The position numbers and the translations under genes were made by a program. Below, in pieces: positions 1-9,114 of a DNA stretch of 64,000 bases. The first letter of the stretch is position 1; every line of letters begins with the position of its first letter. Source of the stretch: Rickettsia typhi. GTDB taxonomy: Bacteria > Pseudomonadota > Alphaproteobacteria > WRAU01 > Hepatincolaceae. The notes under the pieces were generated by a model that was not told the DNA's origin, did no database searches, and saw only the letters and a list, made by a program, of their open reading frames with translations. Location: positions 62,001 through 126,000 of the forward strand of contig CAMCZU010000001.1 of NCBI GenBank assembly GCA_945888065.1, given 5' to 3'.

Positions 1-126
1 TTGAGAGTTATTATATTGATTAGAGTTCATACTATTATAATTATTTAAACCACCAGTATTAGAAGCAAAAGAACTTTTATTTTGGTTATAATTACTATTA
101 GTTTTAAATCTGCTATTATATGCCAT
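1..126 (-). CDS. Partial Asn/Ser-rich protein, N-terminus only
   Basis: An open frame on the minus strand begins with ATG at 126 and runs off the left edge, giving 42 residues. It starts MAYNSRFKTNSNYNQ and is dominated by Asn, Ser, Tyr and Gly, so it is low complexity. It is divergent from nadD, and the 127-243 gap would hold both promoters. No family is recognised; the length and function of the full protein lie outside the window. The composition could reflect a disordered leader on an RNA- or DNA-binding protein, but that is a guess. Confidence 0.5.
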   Translation of the reverse strand, partial: MAYNSRFKTNSNYNQNKSSFASNTGGLNNYNSMNSNQYNNSQ

Positions 127-243
127 AATACTACACTTTACTTGTTAAGTTAAAAATTATATTCACTTCAACTGATATATAGGTTAAAATATATTTGTAT
201 GCAACTTTACCTACACTACATTATAGATTATAAGAGACATAAA

Positions 244-846
244 ATGATAAATCAACTAAAAAATACAAGTTATTTCTCTGAATTATCTTTTTTAAAAATT
301 AATTATAATACAAAAATTGGTATTTTTGGAGGATCATTTAATCCGCCTCATATGGGTCATTTGTATATTGCTAACACTGCAATTAAAAAGCTTAATCTAG
401 ATTTTATTATTTTTATGATCACCCCTCAAAATCCAAATAAAAAAAATATTGACACCTATTCCTTAAATGAAAGAATAAATTTATCCAAAAAATTATGCAA
501 CAACAATCCTAAAATTAAAATTATAAGCATTGAAAAATCTCTACATCTGCATTATACTTACCTAAGTATGTTATTCATAAATAAATTTGTTAGTAATAAA
601 ACACAATTATTTTGGATAATGGGAGAAGATAATTTAACTAATTTTCATTTATTTAAATATTGGAAAAATATTGCAACTAGCTTTAATATTGCTGTATTTT
701 CTAGAAATAAACATTCTATAAAATCTTTATATTCAAAAGCTTCTATTTTTTTAAAATATCAAAAAATAAATAAATTAAAATTTTTTTTAATACCTAAAAA
801 TGATTTATCTTCTACTAAAATTAGAAATAAAATAAAGGAATCATAA
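244..846 (+). CDS. nadD: Nicotinate-nucleotide adenylyltransferase
   Basis: NadD joins ATP to nicotinate mononucleotide to make deamido-NAD in NAD synthesis. The nucleotidyltransferase signature GSFNPPHMGH sits about 30 residues in, followed by MGEDNL in the middle and SSTKIR near the C-terminus, all typical of the family. I chose ATG 244 (200 aa); an in-frame ATG at 199 would add 15 residues with no conservation, while AGAGA lies just upstream of 244. The N-terminal lead before the motif is somewhat longer than in many NadD proteins. It is first in a tight nadD-rsfS-rlmH cluster, an order common in bacteria. Confidence 0.93.
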   Translation: MINQLKNTSYFSELSFLKINYNTKIGIFGGSFNPPHMGHLYIANTAIKKLNLDFIIFMITPQNPNKKNIDTYSLNERINLSKKLCNNNPKIKIISIEKSLHLHYTYLSMLFINKFVSNKTQLFWIMGEDNLTNFHLFKYWKNIATSFNIAVFSRNKHSIKSLYSKASIFLKYQKINKLKFFLIPKNDLSSTKIRNKIKES

Positions 847-1185
847 TTGAATAACTCTGAAAAGTTAAAAGAATTAATTTTACAAACAATTGATGATCAA
901 AAGGGTCAAGATGTATTGTGTATACCTTTGCAATCAAAAAGCGATATTGCAGACTATATTATAATATCTAGTGGAACCTCTTCTAAGCATATTTTTAGTA
1001 TTAAAGAAAAAATTTATGAAAATATAAAAAAATCTGGATATAAAAAAATTTCTATAGAAGGAGAAGATGGTCTAAATTGGATTGTAATTGATTTAGAAGA
1101 TATTATAATTCATTTGTTTAAACCTGAAGTGCGTGATTATTATAATCTTGAAAAAATTTGGAATTATGAAACAAATAAATTATAA
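847..1185 (+). CDS. rsfS: Ribosomal silencing factor RsfS
   Basis: RsfS (Iojap/YbeB family) binds ribosomal protein uL14 and blocks joining of the 30S and 50S subunits during starvation. The 112-residue protein has the family pattern: a DVLCIPL segment, then DYIIISSGTSSKH, then EGEDGLNWIVIDLEDIIIHLF, and REYYNLEKIW-like ending (here RDYYNLEKIW). The start is TTG at 847, directly after the nadD stop, with AAGGAA about six bases upstream inside nadD, so translation is probably coupled. Length and motifs are normal. Position between nadD and rlmH supports the call. Confidence 0.93.
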   Translation: MNNSEKLKELILQTIDDQKGQDVLCIPLQSKSDIADYIIISSGTSSKHIFSIKEKIYENIKKSGYKKISIEGEDGLNWIVIDLEDIIIHLFKPEVRDYYNLEKIWNYETNKL

Positions 1186-1188
1186 CAA

Positions 1189-1638
1189 ATGAAAATAAAT
1201 TTAATTTGTGCATCAAAAATTAAACAAAACTCTCCTCTTTTAGCAATATTTAATGATTATTACAAACGAATTACTTCATTTAAAATATCTTTATTTGAAA
1301 TTGATGATAAAAACTTTTCTCAATTAGATACAAATAAAGCCCTTTTCTCTTTTGTTAAAGAATCATCTTTTACAATATTACTAGATGAGCAAGGAAAATT
1401 AGTTAGTTCACAAGACTTATGCAATATTTTTTATAAATTTCCACATCAAAATATATCAGTAATAAATATTTTAATTGGCGGAGCAGATGGATTTTTAACA
1501 GAATATAAAAAAAAAGCAGATATGATGCTTTCTTTAAGCAAATTAACATTTCCACATCAACTTGCAAGGATAATATTAATAGAACAACTATATAGAATAC
1601 AAACTATTAATCAGGGTCATCCATATCATAGGGAATAA
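1189..1638 (+). CDS. rlmH: 23S rRNA (pseudouridine1915-N3)-methyltransferase RlmH
   Basis: RlmH is a small SPOUT-fold methyltransferase that modifies pseudouridine 1915 in helix 69 of 23S rRNA on assembled 70S ribosomes. At 149 residues it is the usual size. It shows the SAM-binding LIGGADGF segment and the family's C-terminal signature ending in HPYHRE. It begins three bases after rsfS ends, so the three genes are likely one operon. It converges on the histidine kinase gene, with only 17 bases between the two stop codons and no obvious terminator hairpin there. Confidence 0.94.
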   Translation: MKINLICASKIKQNSPLLAIFNDYYKRITSFKISLFEIDDKNFSQLDTNKALFSFVKESSFTILLDEQGKLVSSQDLCNIFYKFPHQNISVINILIGGADGFLTEYKKKADMMLSLSKLTFPHQLARIILIEQLYRIQTINQGHPYHRE

Positions 1639-1655
1639 TTTATTACTTATTTTTA

Positions 1656-3017
1656 TTATATTGGTAAAATAATGTTTATTTCTAAGCCTCCTAAGTGCTT
1701 TGATTTATTTAAAAAAATATTACCGCCATTTTTTACAACAATATCTTTTACAATATATAACCCTAGCCCTACACTACTATTATTTGATGTTCTTGCTTCA
1801 TTTATTCTAAAAAATGGTTTAAAAACATTTGCATAATCTTTTTCATCTATGCCAATACCATCGTCACTAATTTGAATAGATATAGAATTATAACCTATAT
1901 TTTTTACTATAATTTCAATGTTTTTAGCATATTGCATAGCATTAACAATTAAATTATCAATAGCTCTTTTAAATAAAACTTCATTAATTTCAATATGTTT
2001 TGTAATATTTTCATTTTTAAAAGTAATATTTATTTTAGATGTGTAATAAGAAATACACTCAAGAAAAAATTTTTTTATATTGAGCTTTGATTTTACATTT
2101 TCTGCATAATCTGATTTTGTAAAAATTAAATATGATTTAATCATTTCAATCATATTATTAATTTCTTTTTTTATATCACTATTTTCATCAAAATTAGTAT
2201 ATAAATCTAACATTAGATTAATTTTTGTTAATGATGTTTTTAAATCGTGAGATACCGAAGATAACATTAAGCTACGTTGTTCTAAAAAATTTTCAATTTG
2301 TCCTTTCATTTCATTAAAAGCTATGGTTGCCTGACGAATTTCTATAGATCCACTTGGTATTAAATAAGAAACTTTTTCTCCTTTCCCAAATTTTTTAGTA
2401 GCTTTAGCTAATTTAATTAGAGGTCTAATTTGTAATCTAAAAAATTGAGCAACAATAAGAATTGCTAAAAAATAAAAAACAATCATTAAAATTACTAAAA
2501 TATCTAAAGATTTTATAAAAAATAATTCTTTTTCTAAATAAAAAGATAAATATGCATCATATTTGATATGTATTAATAATTTTAAAATTTTATATTTATC
2601 ATCATATTCATAAATATAAATAGGGTTAGAGATTAAGCTTTGTAAATTTTGTTTTAATAAAGACTCAATATCAGTAATTTTTTTATTATATTGTGTGGGG
2701 ATATCTTTTAATAAAACTAAACTAGGCTGTATGCCTTTATAACCCTTCCAATCATCAATTAAAATACTTAAATCTTCTATTGTGTCTGTTTTGTTTGCCA
2801 AATAAACTATGTGTGCAATATTAATAACAACATTAGATATAAGACTATTTTTAATTTTACGCCATTGATTGTCATAAAACAATACCACCACAAGGGTTTG
2901 AATAAATAATAAAATAAAACCTATAATAATTAAGCTTCGTAAAAAAAATGTTTGTGGGACAATTTTTTTAAATATAAACACTAATTTTAAAAAATTACCC
3001 CTATAGTTTTTTTTCAT
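1656..3017 (-). CDS. Membrane sensor histidine kinase, EnvZ-like
   Basis: A 453-residue inner-membrane sensor kinase. Membrane segments lie near residues 26-48 and 168-192 and flank a periplasmic sensor region; a HAMP linker follows. The H-box SVSHDLKTSLTKI carries the phospho-accepting His, with Ser where many EnvZ-like kinases have Pro. The ATPase domain has RAIDNLIVNAMQYA (N box), DDGIGID (G1) and VGLGLYIVKDIV (G2). It lies four bases downstream of an OmpR-type regulator gene, so the two are a cognate pair in one transcript. The signal is unknown; osmolarity is the E. coli EnvZ cue but nothing here proves the same role. Confidence 0.9.
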   Translation of the reverse strand: MKKNYRGNFLKLVFIFKKIVPQTFFLRSLIIIGFILLFIQTLVVVLFYDNQWRKIKNSLISNVVINIAHIVYLANKTDTIEDLSILIDDWKGYKGIQPSLVLLKDIPTQYNKKITDIESLLKQNLQSLISNPIYIYEYDDKYKILKLLIHIKYDAYLSFYLEKELFFIKSLDILVILMIVFYFLAILIVAQFFRLQIRPLIKLAKATKKFGKGEKVSYLIPSGSIEIRQATIAFNEMKGQIENFLEQRSLMLSSVSHDLKTSLTKINLMLDLYTNFDENSDIKKEINNMIEMIKSYLIFTKSDYAENVKSKLNIKKFFLECISYYTSKINITFKNENITKHIEINEVLFKRAIDNLIVNAMQYAKNIEIIVKNIGYNSISIQISDDGIGIDEKDYANVFKPFFRINEARTSNNSSVGLGLYIVKDIVVKNGGNIFLNKSKHLGGLEINIILPI

Positions 3018-3021
3018 CTAT

Positions 3022-3708
3022 CTACCTTCTGGTTAACACAAAACCCTTATTTCTAATAGTTTTTATATATTTTGGATTATGAATATCTTTTTCAATTTTT
3101 TTTCTTAATCTCATAATTGATACATTCAAAGAATTAAGATTACTTTGAGTAATAGGTTTACTTAACCCCTTCAAAATGAATTCTTTAGTTAAAATTTCAT
3201 TTATATTATTAACAAAAATCATCAATATTTGAACTTCTTGATCTGATAGCATTATTTCTTTATCTTTAATTTTTAAAGATAAATTTTTAATATCAAACAT
3301 TAGCTCTCCTATTTGGATATGGCTAGAATTACCATATATAAAATCTATATCTTTTTTTATTAAATTGTTTACTCTTAATAATAATTCTTTAGAATTAAAT
3401 GGTTTAGACAAATAATCATCACTAGCATACTCAAGTGCTGTTAATTTGTTATTTATGTCATCTATAGCTGTTAACATAATTGAAGGAATAATAATATTGT
3501 TTAGCTTTAAATTTTTTAAAAAATCAATTCCATTTTGCTTTGGCATCATATAATCAACCAATAAACAATCTATAGCAATATAATTTATAATAGTGTTAGC
3601 TTCATCAATATCTGTAGCATAAAAGGATATAAAATTATTTTCACTAAACAATTGATATAATAAGCTACATATAGTGCTATCATCATCTACTATTAAAATT
3701 TGCTTCAT
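3022..3708 (-). CDS. OmpR-family response regulator
   Basis: A 228-residue two-domain regulator. The receiver domain starts ILIVDDDSTICSLL (acidic pocket), has the phospho-acceptor Asp in LLVDYMMPKQNG near residue 53 and the conserved Lys in YLSKPF near 103. The C-terminal half is a winged-helix DNA-binding domain ending TIRNKGFVLTRR. Pairing with the kinase gene immediately downstream (four-base gap) indicates a kinase-regulator operon. Targets are not predictable from this window. OmpR is the nearest well-known relative, but I do not assign the symbol because alphaproteobacteria carry several OmpR-type regulators. Confidence 0.92.
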   Translation of the reverse strand: MKQILIVDDDSTICSLLYQLFSENNFISFYATDIDEANTIINYIAIDCLLVDYMMPKQNGIDFLKNLKLNNIIIPSIMLTAIDDINNKLTALEYASDDYLSKPFNSKELLLRVNNLIKKDIDFIYGNSSHIQIGELMFDIKNLSLKIKDKEIMLSDQEVQILMIFVNNINEILTKEFILKGLSKPITQSNLNSLNVSIMRLRKKIEKDIHNPKYIKTIRNKGFVLTRR

Positions 3709-3722
3709 TAATTTAATTCTAA

Positions 3723-4508
3723 TTAATTGTCTTGATACAACTCAATATTATTTATTACATAATTAAATGCTTCATCTATAGAATCTGTAATAATAAATAA
3801 ATCCATATCAGATTTTTTTATTAACCCGTATTTAATTAAGGTATCAAAATTTAACAAATTGTTAAAAAATTCAGTTCCAAACAACACAACTGGAATTCTT
3901 TTTTTCATTTTATGAGTTTGTAGCAATGTTAAATTTTCAAACATTTCATCAATCGTGCCAAACCCACCAGGAAAAACAACCAATGCCTTAGCTAAATAAG
4001 AAAACCAAAATTTACGTAAAAAAAAGTAATTAAAATTAAAAATCAAATCTTTTGTAATGTAAGGATTAGCATCTTGCTCAAAAGGTAGCACAATATTAAA
4101 GCCTAAATTTTTTTCTTCTGCTTCAAATGCTCCTAAATTAGTTGCTTCCATAATTCCACCACCTCCACCACTACACATATAACATTTTTTATGTGATGGT
4201 AAAGTTTTACTCCATAATGCAAACTTATATGACAACTTCCTTGATAGCTCATAATATTGAGAAATTTCTACTTGATCTTTATAATAAGATAAATCTTTAT
4301 TCTCTAACTTTGCTTTTTCTAAGCTTTCTTTAGCTACATCTAAAGGCAATATCCTTGCAGAACCAAAATGAACGATAATGTTTTTAATATTATGTTTATC
4401 AATTTTAGACTTTGTTTCTAAAAACTCTAATAATATTTTAGCAGATCTTCCATCTGAACTATTAATAAAATTAACATCATTCATTATTTTATCAAATTCT
4501 ATACTCAC
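3723..4508 (-). CDS. LOG-family protein (possible nucleoside 5'-monophosphate phosphoribohydrolase)
   Basis: The 261-residue protein belongs to the Lonely Guy / Rossmann-like group once annotated as lysine decarboxylase. It has the GGGGGIMEATNLGA segment and the family signature PGGFGTIDEMFE with downstream LLQTHK, which form the active site in LOG enzymes. Known members split nucleoside monophosphates into base and ribose 5-phosphate, including cytokinin precursors; the natural bacterial substrate is often unclear. It sits between pgsA and the response regulator on the same strand with short gaps, but there is no functional link to either. Confidence 0.85.
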   Translation of the reverse strand: MSIEFDKIMNDVNFINSSDGRSAKILLEFLETKSKIDKHNIKNIIVHFGSARILPLDVAKESLEKAKLENKDLSYYKDQVEISQYYELSRKLSYKFALWSKTLPSHKKCYMCSGGGGGIMEATNLGAFEAEEKNLGFNIVLPFEQDANPYITKDLIFNFNYFFLRKFWFSYLAKALVVFPGGFGTIDEMFENLTLLQTHKMKKRIPVVLFGTEFFNNLLNFDTLIKYGLIKKSDMDLFIITDSIDEAFNYVINNIELYQDN

Positions 4509-4531
4509 CTAATATAATATCCTTTAAGTTT

Positions 4532-5098
4532 TTATTCATCACTTACAATATCTTTATAAACTTTTATTATATAATCTAAACCACTAATAAAAGAAATAAT
4601 CATAGATACATAAGTTAATACTATTCCCGTATACTCAATACAAATTAAGAAAATATTTTCTTGACCACCTAAAATTAAAAAACCTAAACAAATCATTTGA
4701 ATAGTTGTTTTATACTTTCCCAATTTACTTACATGTATAACAATTTTTTTTACAGCTAAGCCTTCTCTAATTCCAGAAATAACAAGTTCTCTAACTAAAA
4801 TAACCATTATAGGAATTACAATATAAGGAGCATAAGAAATATTTTTTACTAACAAGACAATAAAAACAACTAAAATTAAAGATTTATCAGCAATTGGGTC
4901 AAAAACTCTTCCAAAAGTTGTATTTATATTGTATTTTCTAGCCAAATAACCATCAAAAAAATCTGTAATACTAGCATAAATAAACAAAGCTAAAAATATT
5001 ATGCGATATTCTAAAGAATCATCAAATAAAAACAAACTAAACAAAGGAACAACAGCTAACCTTGTTAATGTTAAAATATTTGGTATTTTTGAATTCAT
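4532..5098 (-). CDS. pgsA: CDP-diacylglycerol-glycerol-3-phosphate 3-phosphatidyltransferase
   Basis: PgsA makes phosphatidylglycerophosphate, the committed step to phosphatidylglycerol and cardiolipin, in the inner membrane. The CDP-alcohol phosphotransferase motif DGx2ARx8Gx3Dx3D is intact: DGYLARKYNI at about 48-57, followed by the Gly and two Asp residues ending FDPIAD. The protein is 188 residues with several hydrophobic segments, normal for the family. It follows uvrC on the same strand after about 58 bases; the uvrC-pgsA association is widespread in proteobacteria. Confidence 0.93.
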   Translation of the reverse strand: MNSKIPNILTLTRLAVVPLFSLFLFDDSLEYRIIFLALFIYASITDFFDGYLARKYNINTTFGRVFDPIADKSLILVVFIVLLVKNISYAPYIVIPIMVILVRELVISGIREGLAVKKIVIHVSKLGKYKTTIQMICLGFLILGGQENIFLICIEYTGIVLTYVSMIISFISGLDYIIKVYKDIVSDE

Positions 5099-5156
5099 AA
5101 TTAAAAAAGCCTCTATAAAAATAAAATTAATATATATTCTAAATTAGAATACCATA

Positions 5157-7007
5157 TTAATGAAACCAGTTAAATATTTTTATTGCAACTGCATTGTTTA
5201 TATTTGGAACTTTTAATAAGTCTTTTATAGATGCTTTTTTAATATTATCTAAAGATCCAAAATAATTTAACAAATCTTTTTTTCTTTTTAAACCAATTTG
5301 AGGAATATCATCTAGCTCTGACTTAACTAAGTTGGTAGAAATTCGTTTTTTTAAAGATTGAATAGCAAATCTATGTGCTTCATTTCTTAACATTTGAATA
5401 AAATGTAAATCAGAAGAATATTTATCTAGATTAATTTGACTATTATCTATTAAAATTAATTTTTCTTCCCCTGCATTACGCTTAGCACCTTTTGCTACTC
5501 CTACCATTGGAATATTTAGCTTTAAATCACACATCACTTTATATGCAACCTGAAGCTGACCTACCCCACCATCTATTAAAATTAAATCTGGTTGAATATC
5601 TTTATTTTCAACAATTTTAGATAATCTTCTTGTGAAAACTTCTTTTAAAATACCATAATCATCATTTCCCATAATATTTTTATTTTTAAGATGAAAAATT
5701 CTATAGTTTTCTTTTGCAAAACCACTATGTGTTGCTGACACCATTACACCTAATGAAAGAGTTCCGTATAAATGTGAGTTATCGTATATTTCAATAACAT
5801 TAATTGGATTACTTAATTTAAAAAGTGTTTGTAATTGATCAAAATTGTGTTTCCATTTAGATTGCTTTAAATGCTTTTTTTCTAAAGATTCTCTACCATT
5901 TCTTATTACAATATCCATAATATTTTTATCTATAGGAGTATTTGGATTTTTTATTGTAATTTTTTTATTATTTGCTTTTTTTAAAACATTTTCAAGAAGT
6001 TTAAAATCTAAAGAATTAGATTTATTTATATTATAATTAATATAAACGCTTTGTGGGCAATCTCTGTGGGTATAAAAATGTAATAAAAATTTTTGCCACA
6101 CGTTGTTTATATCTTCATCTATTTTTTCTTCAAAAGCTACATCTAAAGCACCATAATGTCGTCCGTTTCTAAATAAAAAAATTTGTCCCAAATACTGATT
6201 GCTATTTTTAACAAGTGCAATAAAATCTGCATTTTGATTTTTATCTAATAAAATAGATTGCTTATTTGTTAATTCATTTAAATTTTTTATTCTGTCTCTA
6301 ATTACAATTGCTTGTTCGTAATTTTGATTTTTTTTCAAAAATTCAAGTTGTATACTTAATTGCTTTTTTAGCTCTTGATTATCACCTTTTAAAAATTTTA
6401 CTAATTGATTTATAGAATCTTTATAATCAAAGTCATTAATTTTATTAACACACGGAGCAGAACATCTTTTAATTTGATACAAAATACAAGCTCTTTGCCT
6501 GTGAGAAAAAACATTATCAGAACAAGATCGTATTTTAAACAAACTTTGTGCAATTTTAATATTATCATCAACAACCTCAGAGGAAGCAAAAGGTCCAAAA
6601 ACCCCATCAATAGCTGTAGATGTTTTGCTTCTAAATTTAAAAATCCTAGGATACTTATGATCTAAACTAAGCTTAATAAATGGGAATGTTTTATCATCTT
6701 TTAATAAAATATTATATTTAGGTTGAAACTGCTTAATTAAATCAGATTCTAAAAGTAAAGCATCTTGTTCTGAACTAGTAATAATCCATTCTATAAAATG
6801 AATTTGTGATACCATATGCTCTATTCTTGGTGTTAAATTTGAATTTGCATATGATAAAACTCTATTTTTTAAATTTTTTGCTTTCCCAATATAAATTATT
6901 TTATTTTTAATATCAATCATTTTATAAATACCACTATTAGTTGGTATTTGTGAAGACAAAAATTTTATTAACTCTTTACCTATAAAATTATTTTTTTTTA
7001 TTGACAT
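5157..7007 (-). CDS. uvrC: Excinuclease ABC subunit C
   Basis: UvrC makes both incisions flanking a DNA lesion after UvrA/UvrB recognition in nucleotide excision repair. The 616-residue protein opens with a GIY-YIG nuclease domain (SGIYKMID then IIYIGKAKNLKNRV) for the 3' cut, has a Cys-containing linker, a UVR coiled-coil region around residues 200-240, the RNase H-like 5' nuclease domain (EIYDNSHLYG, LILIDGGVGQL) and terminal helix-hairpin-helix repeats. All expected parts are present at normal length. Its start lies at the left edge of the DnaA-box region. Confidence 0.96.
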   Translation of the reverse strand: MSIKKNNFIGKELIKFLSSQIPTNSGIYKMIDIKNKIIYIGKAKNLKNRVLSYANSNLTPRIEHMVSQIHFIEWIITSSEQDALLLESDLIKQFQPKYNILLKDDKTFPFIKLSLDHKYPRIFKFRSKTSTAIDGVFGPFASSEVVDDNIKIAQSLFKIRSCSDNVFSHRQRACILYQIKRCSAPCVNKINDFDYKDSINQLVKFLKGDNQELKKQLSIQLEFLKKNQNYEQAIVIRDRIKNLNELTNKQSILLDKNQNADFIALVKNSNQYLGQIFLFRNGRHYGALDVAFEEKIDEDINNVWQKFLLHFYTHRDCPQSVYINYNINKSNSLDFKLLENVLKKANNKKITIKNPNTPIDKNIMDIVIRNGRESLEKKHLKQSKWKHNFDQLQTLFKLSNPINVIEIYDNSHLYGTLSLGVMVSATHSGFAKENYRIFHLKNKNIMGNDDYGILKEVFTRRLSKIVENKDIQPDLILIDGGVGQLQVAYKVMCDLKLNIPMVGVAKGAKRNAGEEKLILIDNSQINLDKYSSDLHFIQMLRNEAHRFAIQSLKKRISTNLVKSELDDIPQIGLKRKKDLLNYFGSLDNIKKASIKDLLKVPNINNAVAIKIFNWFH

Positions 7008-7361
7008 TGATTTGCTTAATTCTTATTAAACTTTGTAAGTTATCACTACCATTTATACTATAGCAGAAAAAATTAAAAAAATTATTTTATCTTAACACTC
7101 AAGCTAAATTTGTTGCGAATCAAAATAGTTAATTTTTTATCCACAAAAATGTGGATAACTTTGTGGATAAAAATTTTAATATATAATTAACAAGATTATA
7201 TATTAAAAACTTATAATAATTATACAATACTTTAAAAGCAACATATATAAAGGCTTTTAGATATTATTACAAGATTTGTTTACAATTGTTCATATAAAAA
7301 ATCAACACTTAAAAGCATTGTGTATAACTTATATAAAAAATATCAATTATGTTAATTTTTG
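7008..7361. other. Gene-free AT-rich stretch with clustered DnaA boxes; candidate oriC
   Basis: This 354-base gap between uvrC and rppH has no gene I can support. It contains three perfect 9-mer DnaA boxes within 34 bases: TTATCCACA at 7137-7145 and its reverse complement at 7150-7158 and 7162-7170. A one-mismatch box, TGTGTATAA, lies at 7319-7327. A perfect CtrA-type half-site pair TTAA-N7-TTAA is at 7176-7190 and a second at 7362-7376, overlapping the end of rppH. The intervening sequence is almost pure A/T, suited to unwinding. CtrA sites interleaved with DnaA boxes are known at Caulobacter and Rickettsia origins. There is no gene-strand switch here, so this could instead be a DnaA-titration site. 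Confidence 0.5.
7137..7170. promoter_or_regulatory. Three perfect DnaA boxes
   Basis: TTATCCACA (7137-7145) faces two inverted copies TGTGGATAA (7150-7158 and 7162-7170), spaced about one helical turn apart. Isolated single copies of this 9-mer also occur elsewhere in the window, inside or beside genes (17779-17787, 18772-18780, 19069-19077, 46404-46412, 52265-52273). The 9-mer alone is therefore not diagnostic; the clustering in noncoding DNA is. Confidence 0.75.
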
Positions 7362-7829
7362 TTAATAATTAGTTAAAAATTTATTCATAATACCATAATT
7401 TATAATGCTACTATAAATTTCTTTTTTAAAAGCTACTGCTAAATTTTCTACCTCTAAATAATTAATCCATTTCCAATCATCAAATTCTGGTCTAGCTTCA
7501 AAATTAATATTAATATCTGTATCTGCACCTAAAAATTTTAAAAAAAACCATTTTTGTTCTTGACCAACAAATTTACCACTCCATAAAGTTTTTGCAACAT
7601 CAATTGGTAAATCATATTTTAAAAGTGGAGTGCTTCCTAAAATTTGAAACTGATTTATACCTACCTCTTCTTTCATTTCTCTTGCAATAGCATCTTCATA
7701 TGTTTCACCAAACTCAGTTCCACCTTGTGGCATTTGCCACTCGTATTGAGTATTTTTTCTTTTACCTACAAAAATCAATCCTTTTTTATTAATTAAAACA
7801 CCGCCTACACCTGACCTATATTTTGTCAT
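7362..7829 (-). CDS. rppH: RNA pyrophosphohydrolase (Nudix)
   Basis: RppH removes pyrophosphate from 5'-triphosphorylated transcripts and starts mRNA decay. The 155-residue protein carries a complete Nudix box: GGTEFGE, then seven residues, then REMKEEVGI near positions 36-58. The opening TKYRSGVGGVLINKKG and the MPQGG motif are typical of the RppH/NudH subgroup, which in alphaproteobacteria is also called an invasion-associated dinucleoside polyphosphate hydrolase. It lies eight bases downstream of ctpA and probably shares its transcript. Confidence 0.92.
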   Translation of the reverse strand: MTKYRSGVGGVLINKKGLIFVGKRKNTQYEWQMPQGGTEFGETYEDAIAREMKEEVGINQFQILGSTPLLKYDLPIDVAKTLWSGKFVGQEQKWFFLKFLGADTDININFEARPEFDDWKWINYLEVENLAVAFKKEIYSSIINYGIMNKFLTNY

Positions 7830-7836
7830 TTTTTTC

Positions 7837-9114
7837 CTATAAGTTAATTTTATATCTTTTTATAATTTTTAAAGCATATTGCAACTGATAATCAATATAA
7901 GAATTTTGACTATCATTTAAAATATCATACAAGGTATCATCTTCTAATTGTTGATATTTTTGTAAAGATTTTTTAGAGCATTTATTACATAATGTGCCAT
8001 TAGAGAATACATAAATATTTGGTTGAATACCATATTTATTAATAGATACTCCGCTTGGTATATAATATTCACCAGTAGTTAATTTAATTTCTTCACCTAT
8101 TTTGCTTAAAGGAATAATGCTTTGAATTAAGCCTTTTCCATAGCTTTTGTTTCCAACAATAATTGCACGATTATTATCTTTTAAGGCTCCTGCTACAATT
8201 TCAGCAGCAGATGCTGAATTTTTATTAATTAATACTACTATGGGCTTTCCTTTTAATTTATCTTTATGCTTTGCATAATAAATTTCTTTAGAATATTTAG
8301 ATTCAACAGATACTATAACACTATTTTTTGGTAAAAAATTATCTGCAACCATAATCCCTTGATCTAATAACCCGCCTGGATTATCTCTTAAATCTAAAAT
8401 TAAACCCTCTAGATTAGATTTTCTAGAAAAAGAATTTAATAGTTTTAACAACTCTTTGTTAGATCTTTCATTAAAAGAATTAATTTTAATGTATGCAATA
8501 TCATCATACATTTTTCCCATTACTACAATTGGTCTTATTTTTTCTCTTATTAGGTTTAAGCTATAAGACTTTTTACCCCTATATAAAATTAATTTAATTT
8601 TACTACCAACATTACCTTGCAACAACTTAGATATATATTTTATATCTAAGTTGGTTAGTTCAATATTATTAATACTTTTAATAATATCTCCAGCTAAAAT
8701 GCCACCCTTATATGCAGGGGTATCATACAAAACTCCAACTACCTCTGCTTCTTGAGATTCATTTTTTATAATTTGAATTCCAACACCACTAAATTCTCCC
8801 CGTGTAGTATTAATTAAAGATGCATTGTCTTCATTATTTAAATAAGATGAATATGGATCCAAGTTATCAAAAATACCTTTTACTGCATATCTAATTAAAG
8901 TGCTTATTGGAATATCATTATAATAATATTTTTGAACATTAAAAATAACTTCAGTAAACAAATTTATACTATCATAAATATTTTCTGGTGATTTGCTAAA
9001 ATTATTGTTTACAATAATTTTATCCTGATTATTTTTAGCTATAAAAGCTAATATAAATGGTATCAAAAATAATAAAAACCATATTTTAAATAATATTTTT
9101 TTTAATTTAATCAT
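7837..9114 (-). CDS. ctpA: Carboxyl-terminal processing protease, S41 family
   Basis: A 425-residue periplasmic tail-specific protease. A hydrophobic signal/anchor occupies residues 8-25. A PDZ domain follows (GVGIQI, then DTPAYKGGILAGDIIKSINN), and the serine-lysine catalytic dyad is in NKNSASAAEIVAGAL (Ser) and NKSYGKGLIQS (Lys). Such enzymes trim membrane or periplasmic proteins and can limit peptidoglycan hydrolases. It overlaps the EnvC-like gene upstream by four bases (ATGA), an arrangement common in alphaproteobacteria that fits joint control of cell-wall hydrolysis. A second S41 gene lies at 61561-63003. Confidence 0.93.
   Translation of the reverse strand: MIKLKKILFKIWFLLFLIPFILAFIAKNNQDKIIVNNNFSKSPENIYDSINLFTEVIFNVQKYYYNDIPISTLIRYAVKGIFDNLDPYSSYLNNEDNASLINTTRGEFSGVGIQIIKNESQEAEVVGVLYDTPAYKGGILAGDIIKSINNIELTNLDIKYISKLLQGNVGSKIKLILYRGKKSYSLNLIREKIRPIVVMGKMYDDIAYIKINSFNERSNKELLKLLNSFSRKSNLEGLILDLRDNPGGLLDQGIMVADNFLPKNSVIVSVESKYSKEIYYAKHKDKLKGKPIVVLINKNSASAAEIVAGALKDNNRAIIVGNKSYGKGLIQSIIPLSKIGEEIKLTTGEYYIPSGVSINKYGIQPNIYVFSNGTLCNKCSKKSLQKYQQLEDDTLYDILNDSQNSYIDYQLQYALKIIKRYKINL

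Noticed and set aside
199-243. Upstream ATG of nadD adding 15 residues
   Set aside because: The added residues match nothing in the family and ATG 244 has the better upstream purine run.
5845-6036. Small hydrophobic plus-strand frame inside uvrC
   Set aside because: Hydrophobicity comes from antisense reading of Lys/Asn-rich UvrC; the real gene is unbroken.
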